The notes under the pieces: model-generated
What the model saw: the letters and a program-made list of their open reading frames with translations, nothing else
The model's database searches: none
What the model was told of the DNA's origin: nothing
Made by a program: the position numbers and the translations under genes
NCBI GenBank assembly: GCA_033283165.1
Contig: JAWMQL010000001.1
Location: forward strand, 62,001 to 126,000
DNA from: JAWMQL01 sp033283165
GTDB taxonomy: Bacteria > Pseudomonadota > Gammaproteobacteria > Pseudomonadales > Halieaceae
Length of the DNA stretch: 64,000 nt
Direction: 5' to 3'
In this document: piece by piece, positions 1-8,930 of the stretch
Position numbering within the stretch: the first letter of the stretch is position 1
Layout of the letters: each line of letters starts with the position of its first letter

Positions 1-219
1 ACCAACCGGGAAAATATGGGCCAGCACAAGCTGAAACCGCTGGTGGTGTACGGCAGCATGGAGACCCTGGAGGGCGAGGCTGCCGACGGCATGGTGATGC
101 TCGAATTTGACAGTGCCGAGGACACCAGGGCCTGGTACTACAGCCCGGAATACCAGGCCGCATCGGAGCACCGCAAAAAGGCCGCGCACTACCGGGTGTT
201 TATGGTCGAGGGGCTCTGA
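1..219 (+). CDS. DUF1330 family protein, 5' end cut by window
   Basis: The frame is open from base 1 to the stop at 217-219, so this is the C-terminal 72 residues of a gene that starts upstream; the ATG at 16 is probably internal. The segment has the usual DUF1330 pattern: a KPLVVYGSMETLEG strand, a FDSAEDTRAWYYSPEYQ stretch and a closing FMVEGL strand. DUF1330 proteins are small ferredoxin-like (dimeric alpha-beta barrel) proteins of about 95 residues with no assigned reaction. Nothing downstream suggests a partner, because the next gene is convergent. Confidence 0.75.
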   Translation, partial: TNRENMGQHKLKPLVVYGSMETLEGEAADGMVMLEFDSAEDTRAWYYSPEYQAASEHRKKAAHYRVFMVEGL

Positions 220-399
220 ATACGGCGTGCAGCCCGATGATTTCCGCGAGGAGGTCACCCGGGTGCGGCATTCCCGCCCTGCGAGTCGCCGTATCCGGTT
301 GTCCGCCGCGCTGGCCCGTTTCAACCGCATGGTGGATGAAGCGATAGCGTCACTGTGGTAGCAGGCAGTTGAAACTGGTCGGGAGACCGTTTCCCCGCT

Positions 400-2292
400 C
401 TACCAGGCGATGCCGTAGTCATCCCCGGTGTCGCCGGCGCCGCCCTGCATGGTGCCGTGTTGCCGGTCGAACCAGATGGCCGTGATGGGGCTGTAGGTGC
501 GCTCCACCACATCGACCGTGTAGCCCTTATCCTGCAGTACCCGGCGCGTATACGGTGGTACGCTGGGCATCACCTCCAGCCGCCCGGGCTGGGCCTCGTG
601 GGCACCGAAGGAGCTCTGCATCTGGTAGCTGGTGAAGTTGGCCGCCTCCGCCGCCTGCTGTACATCCATGCCGAACTCCACCACGTTGAGGAAGAACTGC
701 AGCAGGTTCTGGTCCTGGGTGTCTCCGCCCTGCACGGAGAAGGCCATCATCGGCTGGCCATCCTTCAGCGCGATGCTCGGCGTCAGGGTCGCCCGGGGGC
801 GCTGTCCGGGTCGCAGCACGTTGTAGGGGTTCAGTCGCTCGTCCAGCACAAAGCTCTGCATGCGCTGACTGAGCCCGATGCCGGTATCGCCGGCAATGAA
901 GGCGGGAATCCAGCCGCCGCTGGGGGTGACCGACACCACCCAGCCCTCAGCGTCCGCCGCCTGGATGGAGGTGGTGCCGGCAATGAAGCCGGCGTCGTGA
1001 TCGTAAAGTCCCGTCTGTTGAAAGCTCTCCACCCCTTCTGCCTCGGCCTTTGGCGGAATCGGTGTCCACTGCTGCCGCAACTGCTCGAAGGGGTTTCTGC
1101 CGCGCTGGTATTTGTAGGGGTCGCCGGGTCTCAGGTCGACCAGGTTGGACTTCTCATCGATCAGTGCGCGTCGCTCGGCGGCATATTTTTTTGACAGCAG
1201 CCCCTGGATCGGTTCCTCCGGGGGAACGTAGGGGTCGCCGTAATAAAAATCACGATCGGCGAAGGCCAGGTTCATGGCCTGGTACACCCAGTGAATATAG
1301 CGGGCACTGTTGTAGCCCATGGCCTTGAGGTCAACGCCCTCGAGGATATTCAGGGCCTGCAGCATCACCGGCCCCTGGACCCAGGTGGTCAGCTTGTAGA
1401 CGTCGACACCCTTGTAGTTGGTCGTGACCGGTTCCTCGATATGCACCTGCCACCGGTCCAGGTCCTCCAGGGTGAACAGGCCGCCAGCGGCCCGGTTGGC
1501 GCGCACGATCTCCTGCGCGATGTCGCCCCGGTAAAAACGATCGTAGGCGGCGTGGATCGCCGCCTTGCGATCCTTGCCCTCCGCGAGGGCGCGGGCTTCG
1601 GCATCGACCAGTTTCTGCAGGGTGGCCAGGAGTTCGGGCTGCCGGAAGATCTCTCCCGGCGCAGGTGCGGCGCGTACCGACGGGTCCCCGGGGTCGAGGT
1701 GGGGCAGGAACACCCGCGCGGAATCCGGCCACTCAGACAGGCGGTCGCGCACTTTCTCGATAAAGTCCGCCTGCCGTTCCTCGATGGGGTAACCCTCGGC
1801 CATCTGCATTGCCGGCTGCAGAACCTGTGCCAGGCTCAACTTGCCGTACTCGGCGAGCATTACCATCAGGCCGCCTGGCGTACCAGGTGTCACCGCTGCC
1901 AGGGGCCCGTACTCCGGTGGGTAGACCATGCCCTTGTCGCGGAAAAATTCCGCGGTGGCCCCCGTCGGCGCCACCCCCAGGGCATTGATGCCTTTCACCT
2001 CTCCCGTGTCGGGGTTGTAGATCAACGCCTGGGTTTCACCACCCCAGCCGAGTACATCCCACATGGTCGCGGTGGCGGCGAGCATGGCGCAGGCGGCGTC
2101 GACCGCGTTGCCGCCCCGGGCGAAGGTCACTGCACCGGCGGTCGCACCCAGTGGTTTGCCCGTCACCGCCACCCAGTGCTTGCCGTACAGCTTGGGCTTT
2201 ATGGTTTTCTGGGCCACGGCCGGCGACGTGGCAGAAAGCAGCGTAGCGGTAACGCATAACGCCGCCAGTATCGGGGAAACGAAGCGTCGCAT
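400..2292 (-). CDS. Gamma-glutamyltransferase family protein, exported
   Basis: This 630-residue protein of the Ntn-hydrolase gamma-glutamyltransferase family begins with a clear signal peptide (residues 1-28, ending SPAVAQ), so it should act in the periplasm or outside. Family members are made as a precursor that cuts itself before a catalytic Thr. Here the AGTTSIQAADAEGW segment places the candidate at Thr440, followed by SVTPSGG. The size is slightly above the usual 560-600. It cleaves or transfers gamma-glutamyl groups (for example from glutathione) or acylates related substrates; the exact substrate cannot be read. The start lies 35 bases after the stop of the methyltransferase gene, so it may be the last gene of that operon. 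Confidence 0.85.
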   Translation of the reverse strand: MRRFVSPILAALCVTATLLSATSPAVAQKTIKPKLYGKHWVAVTGKPLGATAGAVTFARGGNAVDAACAMLAATATMWDVLGWGGETQALIYNPDTGEVKGINALGVAPTGATAEFFRDKGMVYPPEYGPLAAVTPGTPGGLMVMLAEYGKLSLAQVLQPAMQMAEGYPIEERQADFIEKVRDRLSEWPDSARVFLPHLDPGDPSVRAAPAPGEIFRQPELLATLQKLVDAEARALAEGKDRKAAIHAAYDRFYRGDIAQEIVRANRAAGGLFTLEDLDRWQVHIEEPVTTNYKGVDVYKLTTWVQGPVMLQALNILEGVDLKAMGYNSARYIHWVYQAMNLAFADRDFYYGDPYVPPEEPIQGLLSKKYAAERRALIDEKSNLVDLRPGDPYKYQRGRNPFEQLRQQWTPIPPKAEAEGVESFQQTGLYDHDAGFIAGTTSIQAADAEGWVVSVTPSGGWIPAFIAGDTGIGLSQRMQSFVLDERLNPYNVLRPGQRPRATLTPSIALKDGQPMMAFSVQGGDTQDQNLLQFFLNVVEFGMDVQQAAEAANFTSYQMQSSFGAHEAQPGRLEVMPSVPPYTRRVLQDKGYTVDVVERTYSPITAIWFDRQHGTMQGGAGDTGDDYGIAW

Positions 2293-2327
2293 GTTCGGGC
2301 TAATTCTATTGCGAAAGTCGGGTATTA

Positions 2328-3128
2328 CTATAGAACACTGTCACGTGCTGGCTTCCGGAAGCGATAACTGCGCCCGGCGATATCGCCCGTGTGATAGTGG
2401 ATATCGCCGCTGTCGAGCAACGCCAGGCCCTGGTCACTGAATGCCTCGTACCAGCGTGGTGTGTCTCGCAGGGCGTGATTGACCGCCAGCAGGTCGGCTG
2501 CGATGCCGCGGCTGGTGAGAATGCCCTGTCGGAACCGGGTGAATTCACGCCAACCGGCATCGAACTGCTGCAGGGTCAGCTTGCGGATATCCTCCAGCCG
2601 CTGGCCGACCGCCGCAAGCAACTGCGAGCTGCGGTTCTGCTGGAACAGGACGTAGATGGCGTCCAGGGCCAGGGAGGCGCCGGGTTTCAGGGCGCGGGAC
2701 AGGATCGAGGCCGATCGCTGCCAGTCGGTATATTCGATACCGAACTGGCTGCAGGCCAGGTCAATGGATTCCGGCGGCAGTGCCAGCTTCTCCAGCGGCA
2801 TGTTGGGCAGGAGGTCGATGCCCGCCGTGACCGGTTCCAGGTGAGGGTGGGGCCGGGTGATCGCCTGCAGGTCGATGTCCGCGGCGTCGGTTGCCGTGAC
2901 CCTGAAATTCCGTCCTTCCTGTTGCGAATACTCACTGGCGAGCAGGGCGATGGCGCCGTTACCGGCACATACGTCCAGCACCCGGGCGCTCCGCGGCAGG
3001 TCGGCAAACCGGGCCAGCCAGAACGCCAGGAACTCGCCGTCGTAGTTCCCGGCAAAGCCGCGCGGTAGCGAGGTCAGGTGGCCCTGGCGCCAGTAGTCGC
3101 TCCAGTGCTGCCCGCTGCCGGTTGTCAC
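2328..3128 (-). CDS. Class I SAM-dependent methyltransferase
   Basis: The 266-residue protein has a Rossmann methyltransferase motif I, VLDVCAGNGAIAL, at about residues 49-61, with an acidic TATDAADID segment after it, as expected for binding S-adenosylmethionine. The methyl acceptor is unknown. It starts with GTG, and the GTGA overlaps the stop of the upstream isomerase gene by 4 bases (3125-3128), a strong sign of translational coupling. The C-terminal half has no recognisable partner domain. A cytoplasmic small-molecule methyltransferase is the best call. Confidence 0.75.
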   Translation of the reverse strand: MTTGSGQHWSDYWRQGHLTSLPRGFAGNYDGEFLAFWLARFADLPRSARVLDVCAGNGAIALLASEYSQQEGRNFRVTATDAADIDLQAITRPHPHLEPVTAGIDLLPNMPLEKLALPPESIDLACSQFGIEYTDWQRSASILSRALKPGASLALDAIYVLFQQNRSSQLLAAVGQRLEDIRKLTLQQFDAGWREFTRFRQGILTSRGIAADLLAVNHALRDTPRWYEAFSDQGLALLDSGDIHYHTGDIAGRSYRFRKPARDSVL

Positions 3129-3928
3129 GTGGTGCCGTTTCCGATTGCGGCCAGTAACTCCCGGGCCGCAGCCATGGCCTGCGCGATCCGTTCCGCGGCA
3201 GGTACGGTCGCCGGCTGCGGCACCTCCAGTTCCAGTGCTGTGCCCTCCGGCAGGGCGCGCAGAAACTCCGCCAGTGGAAAGACGCCGCGCCCCGGCGCCA
3301 GCCGGTTAGCGGCGGCTTCCTCGCCGTAATCCGCGGTGGCAACGAGGCTGTTGCCGTCGCAGAGCTGGGCGTGGGCAATGCGCTCTGTCGGCAGGTCCGC
3401 CACCTCGCTCGCGCTGCCGCCGGAGCGTACCAGGTGCAGCACGTCCAGACCGACGGCCAGGGCCGGGTGGTCGACCCTGTCCAGCAGTTCCAGGGCCCCG
3501 GCCAGGGTGTTCCAGGCGGGGGTGAAGGCGGTGAATTCGAAGGCGATGCGCAGGCCTCGTTGGGCCGCCTGCTCGCACAGGGCCGCCATGTGATCCACGG
3601 AGCGCGCGATGTCGTCGTCATAGAGCAGGGCCACCGCCGCCCGCGCCCCCAGTTCCGCGCCAATATCCAGCGCCGCCAGGAAGTCGTCCGGTCCGCTGCG
3701 GGGAGTGAGCATCAACACGTCGACGTTGGCGACCTGCACCCCGCTGTCGCGCAGGCGTTGCTGCACGGCCTGCAGGTTGGTGCCGTCGACCAGGGGAAAG
3801 GCCGTTGCGCCACCGGGGTTGGCGGCGAACAGGGACACCGTCGGGCAGCCCTCGGCAGCGGCCAGGGAGACAAACTCCGCCGGATTTGTTTCCAGCGCGG
3901 TCATGTGGTGAAGGCCGGGTGTTTGCAT
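3125..3928 (-). CDS. Sugar phosphate isomerase/epimerase-like TIM-barrel protein
   Basis: This protein of 267 residues resembles the xylose isomerase-like TIM barrel (AP endonuclease 2) family. LGLDVLHLVRSGG and AFEFTAFTP correspond to barrel strands with metal-binding acidic residues, and ELEVPQP lies near the C-terminus. I chose the ATG at 3928 over an earlier in-frame codon at 3970 because CGAGGAG sits just upstream of it. It overlaps the methyltransferase start by 4 bases. Family members isomerise or dehydrate sugars, inositols and shikimate-type compounds; the substrate is unknown here. Confidence 0.7.
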   Translation of the reverse strand: MQTPGLHHMTALETNPAEFVSLAAAEGCPTVSLFAANPGGATAFPLVDGTNLQAVQQRLRDSGVQVANVDVLMLTPRSGPDDFLAALDIGAELGARAAVALLYDDDIARSVDHMAALCEQAAQRGLRIAFEFTAFTPAWNTLAGALELLDRVDHPALAVGLDVLHLVRSGGSASEVADLPTERIAHAQLCDGNSLVATADYGEEAAANRLAPGRGVFPLAEFLRALPEGTALELEVPQPATVPAAERIAQAMAAARELLAAIGNGTT

Positions 3929-4042
3929 CAGGCATCTCCTCGTACGATGGTTATCGGCCCCGCTGCTCATAGCAGGGTAACGATCACCACCTTGCCGGAA
4001 AGCTCTATGTCCATGCGGGAGACCTCGCGCTCACGGTTCCAT

Positions 4043-4058
4043 TCAACAACAATGTTGA
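4043..4058. promoter_or_regulatory. Perfect inverted repeat in divergent promoter region
   Basis: TCAACA-ACAA-TGTTGA is a perfect 6-4-6 dyad in the gap between the leftward isomerase start (3928) and the rightward molybdenum hydroxylase start (4106). A TATTAT box follows at 4061-4066, so a protein bound to the dyad would cover a promoter. The AraC regulator encoded at 8065 is one candidate ligand, but AraC sites are usually direct repeats, so this is inference. Confidence 0.4.
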
Positions 4059-4105
4059 CGTATTATAGGGGGTCGAAAACAAACATAAAGCGAAGGGAGA
4101 GTTGT

Positions 4106-4978
4106 ATGCCGTCGGTAGCCTATACCGCCCCTACCTCGCTGCAGGAGGCCGCCCAGGCCCTGGCGGGAACGGATAATGCCAGGGTGCTGGCCGGTGGGAC
4201 GGACCTGCTGGTACAGATGCGGCTCGGATTGCGTGAGCCCGCCCTGCTGGTGGACGTCAAGCGCATTCCGGAGTTGACGTCTATCGACCTGGACGGGGAG
4301 CGCCTGTTGCTCGGTGCGGCGGTCCCGGGCGCGGTGGTGACCGCCGACCCGGACATCGGCCGGCTGTTTCCCGGTTTCCAGGAGGGACTGGGGCTGATTG
4401 GCTCCAGCCAGATCCAGGGGCGGGCCTCGGTTGGCGGTAATCTGTGCAATGCCTCGCCAGCTGCCGATTCAGTTCCCTCCCTGATTGTGAACCGGGCCCG
4501 CTGTCATATTTTGGGCACGCAGGGAACCCGCAGCGTGGCGGCCGAGGACTTCAATACTGGCCCCGCCAGCAATTGCCTGGCGCCCGGAGAGATGCTGGTG
4601 GCGGTGGAGTTTCCGCTGCCGGCAGCACGCAGCAGTGACGCCTACCTGCGCTTCATTCCGCGCACGGAAATGGATATCGCTGTGGCAGGTGCCGCAGTCG
4701 CCCTGACCCTGGATGAGAGCGGTGTCTGTACCGATGCGCGGGTTGCGATCGGCGCGGTAGCGCCCACGGCGCTGCTGGTGCCGGCCGCCGCCGAGGCCCT
4801 GATTGGCGGCAGCCTGGATGAGGCCAGCCTGCAACAGGCAGCGGCCGCGGCCAGTGAGGCCGCCAGGCCTATCACCGACAAACGGGGTACCGTCGAATAT
4901 CGAAAGACCGTGGTTGGCGTGCTGGTGCGCAGGGCGGCGGTCATCGCCCGTGACCGGGCATTGGCAATGGAGGGCTGA
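4106..4978 (+). CDS. Molybdenum hydroxylase FAD-binding (medium) subunit
   Basis: The 290-residue protein matches the CoxM/XdhB-type FAD subunit of the xanthine oxidase family. The pyrophosphate-binding motif AGGTDLLVQM is at residues 29-38 and the second FAD motif, ASVGGNLCNASPAADS, at about 107-122. It passes electrons from the iron-sulfur subunit to the final acceptor. ATG 4106 follows GAAGGGAGA and is preferred over longer readings of the frame. The next two genes encode the small and large subunits (gap of 4 bases, then a 4-base overlap), so the three form one complex and one operon. Confidence 0.92.
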   Translation: MPSVAYTAPTSLQEAAQALAGTDNARVLAGGTDLLVQMRLGLREPALLVDVKRIPELTSIDLDGERLLLGAAVPGAVVTADPDIGRLFPGFQEGLGLIGSSQIQGRASVGGNLCNASPAADSVPSLIVNRARCHILGTQGTRSVAAEDFNTGPASNCLAPGEMLVAVEFPLPAARSSDAYLRFIPRTEMDIAVAGAAVALTLDESGVCTDARVAIGAVAPTALLVPAAAEALIGGSLDEASLQQAAAAASEAARPITDKRGTVEYRKTVVGVLVRRAAVIARDRALAMEG

Positions 4979-4982
4979 GACC

Positions 4983-5480
4983 ATGGGTGCGAATGCTGTC
5001 AAGAAAATCCACGTATCGACCACGATCAATGGCGAGCCCCGGGAGTTCCTGTGTGAGCCCGGGCAGGTATTGTCCGAAGTCCTGCGTCTTACCCTGGACC
5101 TGACCGGGACCAAGGAGGGCTGTACCACCGGTGATTGCGGCGCCTGCTCTGTCACCCTGGACGGTGCGCTGGTGTGTTCCTGCCTGGTGCTGGCCGCTGA
5201 AACCGAGGGCCGCGAGATCGGCACCGTGGAGGGGGTGGCCCGGGGCGGCGAACTGCACCCGGTACAACAGAAGATCCTGGAGCACGCGGCCCTGCAGTGC
5301 GGCATCTGCACCCCGGGGATCGTGGTTTCCGCCAAGGCCCTGCTGGAGCAGAACCCCGATCCCAGCGAGGAGGAAGTGCGCTACTGGCTGGCAGGCAACC
5401 TGTGCCGCTGTACGGGCTACGATAAAATCATCCGCGCGGTGCTGGACGCCGCGGCAACCATGCGGGAGGAAGCGCCGTGA
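4983..5480 (+). CDS. Molybdenum hydroxylase [2Fe-2S] (small) subunit
   Basis: This 165-residue protein has the two iron-sulfur sites of the CoxS/XdhC-like small subunit. The N-terminal plant-type cluster uses Cys47, Cys52, Cys55 and Cys67 (C-x4-C-x2-C-x11-C). The C-terminal alpha-helical cluster uses Cys106, Cys109, Cys141 and Cys143 (CGICTPG and NLCRCTGY). It relays electrons from the molybdenum centre to FAD. The start follows the medium-subunit stop by 4 bases, and its stop overlaps the GTG of the large subunit. Confidence 0.95.
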   Translation: MGANAVKKIHVSTTINGEPREFLCEPGQVLSEVLRLTLDLTGTKEGCTTGDCGACSVTLDGALVCSCLVLAAETEGREIGTVEGVARGGELHPVQQKILEHAALQCGICTPGIVVSAKALLEQNPDPSEEEVRYWLAGNLCRCTGYDKIIRAVLDAAATMREEAP

Positions 5481-7789
5481 GTACTGCAGTGAAAACCGAT
5501 TTCCGTGTGGTGGGTTCGCGGCCGATTCGGCCTGACGGTCTGGACAAGGTGACTGGCCGGGCGAAGTACGGCGCCGACCTCAACCTGCCGGGCCAGATCT
5601 TTGGCCACGTGGTGCGCAGCCCGCACGCGGCTGCCGTCATCAAGTCTATCGATTTCAGCGACGCGCTGGCGATGCCGGGGGTCATGGCGGTCATGAGCGC
5701 CGACGACCTGCCCGAGCCCGGCGACCGGCTGTTGCCGGGGGCCGAGGTGGAGATGAAGCTCAAGGACATCTCGCCGGTGATCATGGCGCGGGGTCGGGTG
5801 CTGTACCACAGCCAGGCCGTCGCGGCAGTAGCGGCTACAACGCCGGCGCTGGCGGCGGAGGCGGCCGGTCGGGTCAGGATCGAGTACGAGGTCCTGCCCC
5901 ACGTGGTGGATATGCACGAGGCCCTGGCGGAGGGCGCGCCGTTGGTGCAGGACGACATATTCACCCAGGGGGTGGAACCCCCGCCCACGGTGCCGTCAAA
6001 CCTGTCATTGCAGATGGAGCTGGCCAAGGGCGACCTGGAGGCGGGCTTTGCCGAGGCGGACGTGGTGGTGGAGCGCACCTATTCGGTACCCATGTGCCAC
6101 CAGGCCTATATCGAGCCCCATGCCTGCGTCGCGCGGGTGGACGAGGGCGGCAGGGTGGATATCTGGTGTTGCACCCAGGGTCCTTTCATGGTGCGCAACA
6201 TGACCGCGGAACTGATCGGGGTCGAACTGGGCAAGATCAAGGTCACCGCATCCGAGATCGGTGGCGGCTTCGGCGGCAAGACCACCGTCTACCTGGAACC
6301 TTTGGCGGCGGTGCTGGCGCGCAAGTCGGGCCGCCCGGTCAAAATGGCCATGAGCCGGGACGAGGTGTTCCGCGCCTCGGGCCCGGTGTCGCCGGCGGAG
6401 ACCCGGGTGAAACTGGGGGTCACCCGCGATGGCCGCATCACGGCGCTGGAAACCGATATCCTGATGGATTCCGGCGCCTTTACCGGCAGCCCGCTGATGC
6501 CCTCGGTGCTGTTCGGCAACGCCCAGTATCGCTGTGACAACGTTCGCAGTCGCGGCCGCGAGGTGCTGACGAACAAGGCCAAGATGTGGGCCTACCGGGC
6601 CCCGGGCGCGCCACAGTCCACTGTCGCGGTGGAGTGCGCGGTGAACGAGGCCGCCGAATTGCTGGGCATGGATCCGATCGAGTTGCGCCTGAAAAATGCC
6701 GTGGAGGAGGGCGACGTGCCGCTGTACGGCGTGCCGTTCCAGGCCGTCGGCCTGAAGGAGTGCCTGGAGGCCGCGCGCGCACATCCCAATTACTCCGCGC
6801 CACTGGGGCCCAACCAGGGCCGCGGCGTGGCCTGTGCGTTCTGGATCAATGCCGGAATGCAATCCAGCGCCACCCTGCACGTGGCAAGCGATGGCAGTGT
6901 GAACGTGATGACCGGTAACCCCGATATCGGCGGCTCCCGCGCCTCCATGGCCCTGTGCGCCGCTGAGGTGCTGGGCATCCCGGTCGAGCAGGTTCGCCCG
7001 GCGGTGGTGGACACCGATTCGGTGGGTTTCTGCGATTCTACCGGTGGCAGTCGCACCACGCTGGCCACCGGCGGCGCCGTGATCAAGGCCGCGGAAATGC
7101 TGGTGGAAGAGTTATGTGAGCGCGCCGCCGCGGTCTGGGGGCTGGAGCCGGAAGAGGTGGAGTGGCGCGAGGGCCGCGCGCTGTCCCGGGTCGGATTCGG
7201 GCTGGACGAGGTCACCGAGGGGCGCGCCGCGGCGGACAGCGAGCAGAAGGTGCTGACCCTGGCGGAGATGGCCGCTTCGGCGGGGATGACTGGCGGCCCG
7301 CTGACCGCGTCGGCTTCGCTGCACGCGCATAACGCGGCGCCGGGCTTCGCAGTCAACGTGTGCGACGCCGAGGTTGACCCGGACACTGGCAAGGTGACCA
7401 TCCTGCGCTACACCTGCGCCCAGGATGCCGGCAAGGCGGTACACCCGGCCTATGTGGAGGGCCAGATGCAGGGCGGCGCAGTGCAGGGCATCGGCTGGGC
7501 CCTGAACGAAGAGTACCTGTACGATGAACAGGGCGTGCTGCAGAACGCCGGCTTCCTCGATTACCGCATCCCGGTAGCCTCTGACCTGCCCATGATCGAC
7601 ACGGTGATCGTGGAGGTGCCAAACGCCATGCACCCCTTCGGGGTTCGCGGCGTCGGGGAGGTCCCCATTTGCCCGCCCATGCCCGCGGTGGTGAGCGCGG
7701 TCAACGCGGCTGCCGGTACCCGTGTCTGCACGCTACCCCTGTCGCCACCGCGCCTGCTGGCGGCGATCCAGTCGGGCGAAGCGGACTGA
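5477..7789 (+). CDS. Molybdenum hydroxylase catalytic (large) subunit, aldehyde/xanthine oxidase type
   Basis: The 770-residue molybdopterin-binding subunit starts with GTG in a 4-base overlap with the small subunit. Visible family motifs are GGGFGGKT at about residue 261, AYRAPGAPQ at about 372, QGGAVQGIGWAL at about 663 and GVGEVP at about 723, where the Glu is the expected catalytic base. The AYRAPGAP loop lacks the Cys that holds copper in true CO dehydrogenase (AYxCSFR), so this is not a CO dehydrogenase despite the cox-like gene order. It probably hydroxylates an aldehyde, N-heterocycle or aromatic carbon with water as oxygen source. The substrate is unknown. Confidence 0.9.
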   Translation: MSTAVKTDFRVVGSRPIRPDGLDKVTGRAKYGADLNLPGQIFGHVVRSPHAAAVIKSIDFSDALAMPGVMAVMSADDLPEPGDRLLPGAEVEMKLKDISPVIMARGRVLYHSQAVAAVAATTPALAAEAAGRVRIEYEVLPHVVDMHEALAEGAPLVQDDIFTQGVEPPPTVPSNLSLQMELAKGDLEAGFAEADVVVERTYSVPMCHQAYIEPHACVARVDEGGRVDIWCCTQGPFMVRNMTAELIGVELGKIKVTASEIGGGFGGKTTVYLEPLAAVLARKSGRPVKMAMSRDEVFRASGPVSPAETRVKLGVTRDGRITALETDILMDSGAFTGSPLMPSVLFGNAQYRCDNVRSRGREVLTNKAKMWAYRAPGAPQSTVAVECAVNEAAELLGMDPIELRLKNAVEEGDVPLYGVPFQAVGLKECLEAARAHPNYSAPLGPNQGRGVACAFWINAGMQSSATLHVASDGSVNVMTGNPDIGGSRASMALCAAEVLGIPVEQVRPAVVDTDSVGFCDSTGGSRTTLATGGAVIKAAEMLVEELCERAAAVWGLEPEEVEWREGRALSRVGFGLDEVTEGRAAADSEQKVLTLAEMAASAGMTGGPLTASASLHAHNAAPGFAVNVCDAEVDPDTGKVTILRYTCAQDAGKAVHPAYVEGQMQGGAVQGIGWALNEEYLYDEQGVLQNAGFLDYRIPVASDLPMIDTVIVEVPNAMHPFGVRGVGEVPICPPMPAVVSAVNAAAGTRVCTLPLSPPRLLAAIQSGEAD

Positions 7790-7799
7790 GGCGGCGGAT

Positions 7800-8042
7800 G
7801 TGGCACGGGTAGTTTTCGCCTCGGACCTGCAGCGTCATACGGGCGCGGCAGAAGTGCAGGTGGCGGCGCGCTGTTACCGCGACCTGCTGGCGGAACTGTG
7901 TCGCCGTTTCCCGGACCTGGACCCGGAACAACTGGATAAAATGGCCGTCGCCATCGATGGCGTGATCATTCACGAACCCCTGCTGCAACAGTTTGGCGAG
8001 GACAGCGAACTGGTTTTCGTCCCCCGGATCGCGGGCGGCTGA
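7800..8042 (+). CDS. MoaD/ThiS family small sulfur-carrier protein
   Basis: This small 80-residue protein probably starts at GTG 7800, with GAGGCGG just upstream and 10 bases after the large-subunit stop. It begins VARVVFASDLQRHTG, the first beta strand of the ubiquitin-like fold, and ends in a di-glycine (VPRIAGG). That is the C-terminus adenylated and thiocarboxylated in MoaD and ThiS proteins. MoaD donates sulfur during molybdopterin synthesis, so its place between two molybdoenzyme genes suggests a dedicated cofactor role. No MoaE partner or activating enzyme is visible in the window. Confidence 0.75.
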   Translation: MARVVFASDLQRHTGAAEVQVAARCYRDLLAELCRRFPDLDPEQLDKMAVAIDGVIIHEPLLQQFGEDSELVFVPRIAGG

Positions 8043-8064
8043 AAAAACACCGGGGAGGACAACC

Positions 8065-8925
8065 ATGCACAAACAGATCCACACCATGACCATCGAGGGC
8101 GAGTTGTGTGCGCCCATGGCCAGTGCCCGCCTGGTGAACTTTCACTTCGGCGAGCCTGTCGACACGATCATGCACGAGGCAAGCAGTTACCGGGTCGATA
8201 TGTGTCTCACCCCGCGACCGGCAAATGCCCGCGGCTGCTACCCGGAACGCCGCGGTGCGAGGCATTTTGAGCGTCTGGGAAAACTGTTTATGGTGCCCCC
8301 TGGAGAGTCCATGCAGGCGGTAAGCGATGGCTGCTGCCAGCAGACCTCGGTTCTGGTCGATTTCCAGCCGGACCGTATCGACCCACACCTGGGGCGCGAG
8401 CTGGCCTGGAATGATCACACCCTGCTGGCCGGGCTCGATATCCGCCAACGCACTATCCACGGCCTGCTGTGGCGGCTGGCTGAAGAAGTGCGACAACCGG
8501 GTTTCGCCAGCGAGACCATGGTGGAACTGATCTCGGCGCAGCTCGCGATCGAACTGGCGCGCTACGGTCGGGGCCTGGATGATGAGATACGGGGAGGCCT
8601 GGCGTCCTGGCGACTGGAACTGATCGAGGAGCGCCTGCGGGACCTGGACGCGGCGCCCTCGCTGACTGAACTGGCGGACCTGTGCCAGTTGTCGGTGCGC
8701 CAGCTCAGTCGCGGGTTTCGCGCCAGTCGCGGCTGTTCCATCGGCGACTACGTGGCCGGTGTGCGGATGGAGCGCGCGCAACAGTTGCTGACCACGGAGC
8801 AGAGCGTCAAGGCCATTGCCCTCACCCTGGGTTTCGCCACCCCCTCCAGTTTCTGCTTTGCGTTTCGCCGCGCTACCGGCGCCACGCCCACCGAGTTCCG
8901 GGCCGGTTTGCGCCGGGTTCACTGA
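8065..8925 (+). CDS. AraC family transcriptional regulator
   Basis: The protein is 286 residues long with an AraC-type double helix-turn-helix in its last 100 residues. LTELADLCQLSVRQLSRGFR is the first helix-turn-helix, and VKAIALTLGFATPSSFCFAF followed by ATPTEFR is the second and the family signature. The N-terminal 180 residues would sense a ligand. ATG 8065 follows GGGGAGGAC. It lies inside the molybdenum operon, 22 bases after the MoaD-like gene and 5 bases before the next molybdoenzyme, so it most likely controls this operon. Confidence 0.88.
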   Translation: MHKQIHTMTIEGELCAPMASARLVNFHFGEPVDTIMHEASSYRVDMCLTPRPANARGCYPERRGARHFERLGKLFMVPPGESMQAVSDGCCQQTSVLVDFQPDRIDPHLGRELAWNDHTLLAGLDIRQRTIHGLLWRLAEEVRQPGFASETMVELISAQLAIELARYGRGLDDEIRGGLASWRLELIEERLRDLDAAPSLTELADLCQLSVRQLSRGFRASRGCSIGDYVAGVRMERAQQLLTTEQSVKAIALTLGFATPSSFCFAFRRATGATPTEFRAGLRRVH

Positions 8926-8930
8926 GCCCC

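Noticed and set aside
5477..7789. Carbon monoxide dehydrogenase (coxMSL)
   Set aside because: The gene order matches, but the active loop reads AYRAPGAP and lacks the Cys that binds copper, so an aldehyde/xanthine-type hydroxylase is the safer call.
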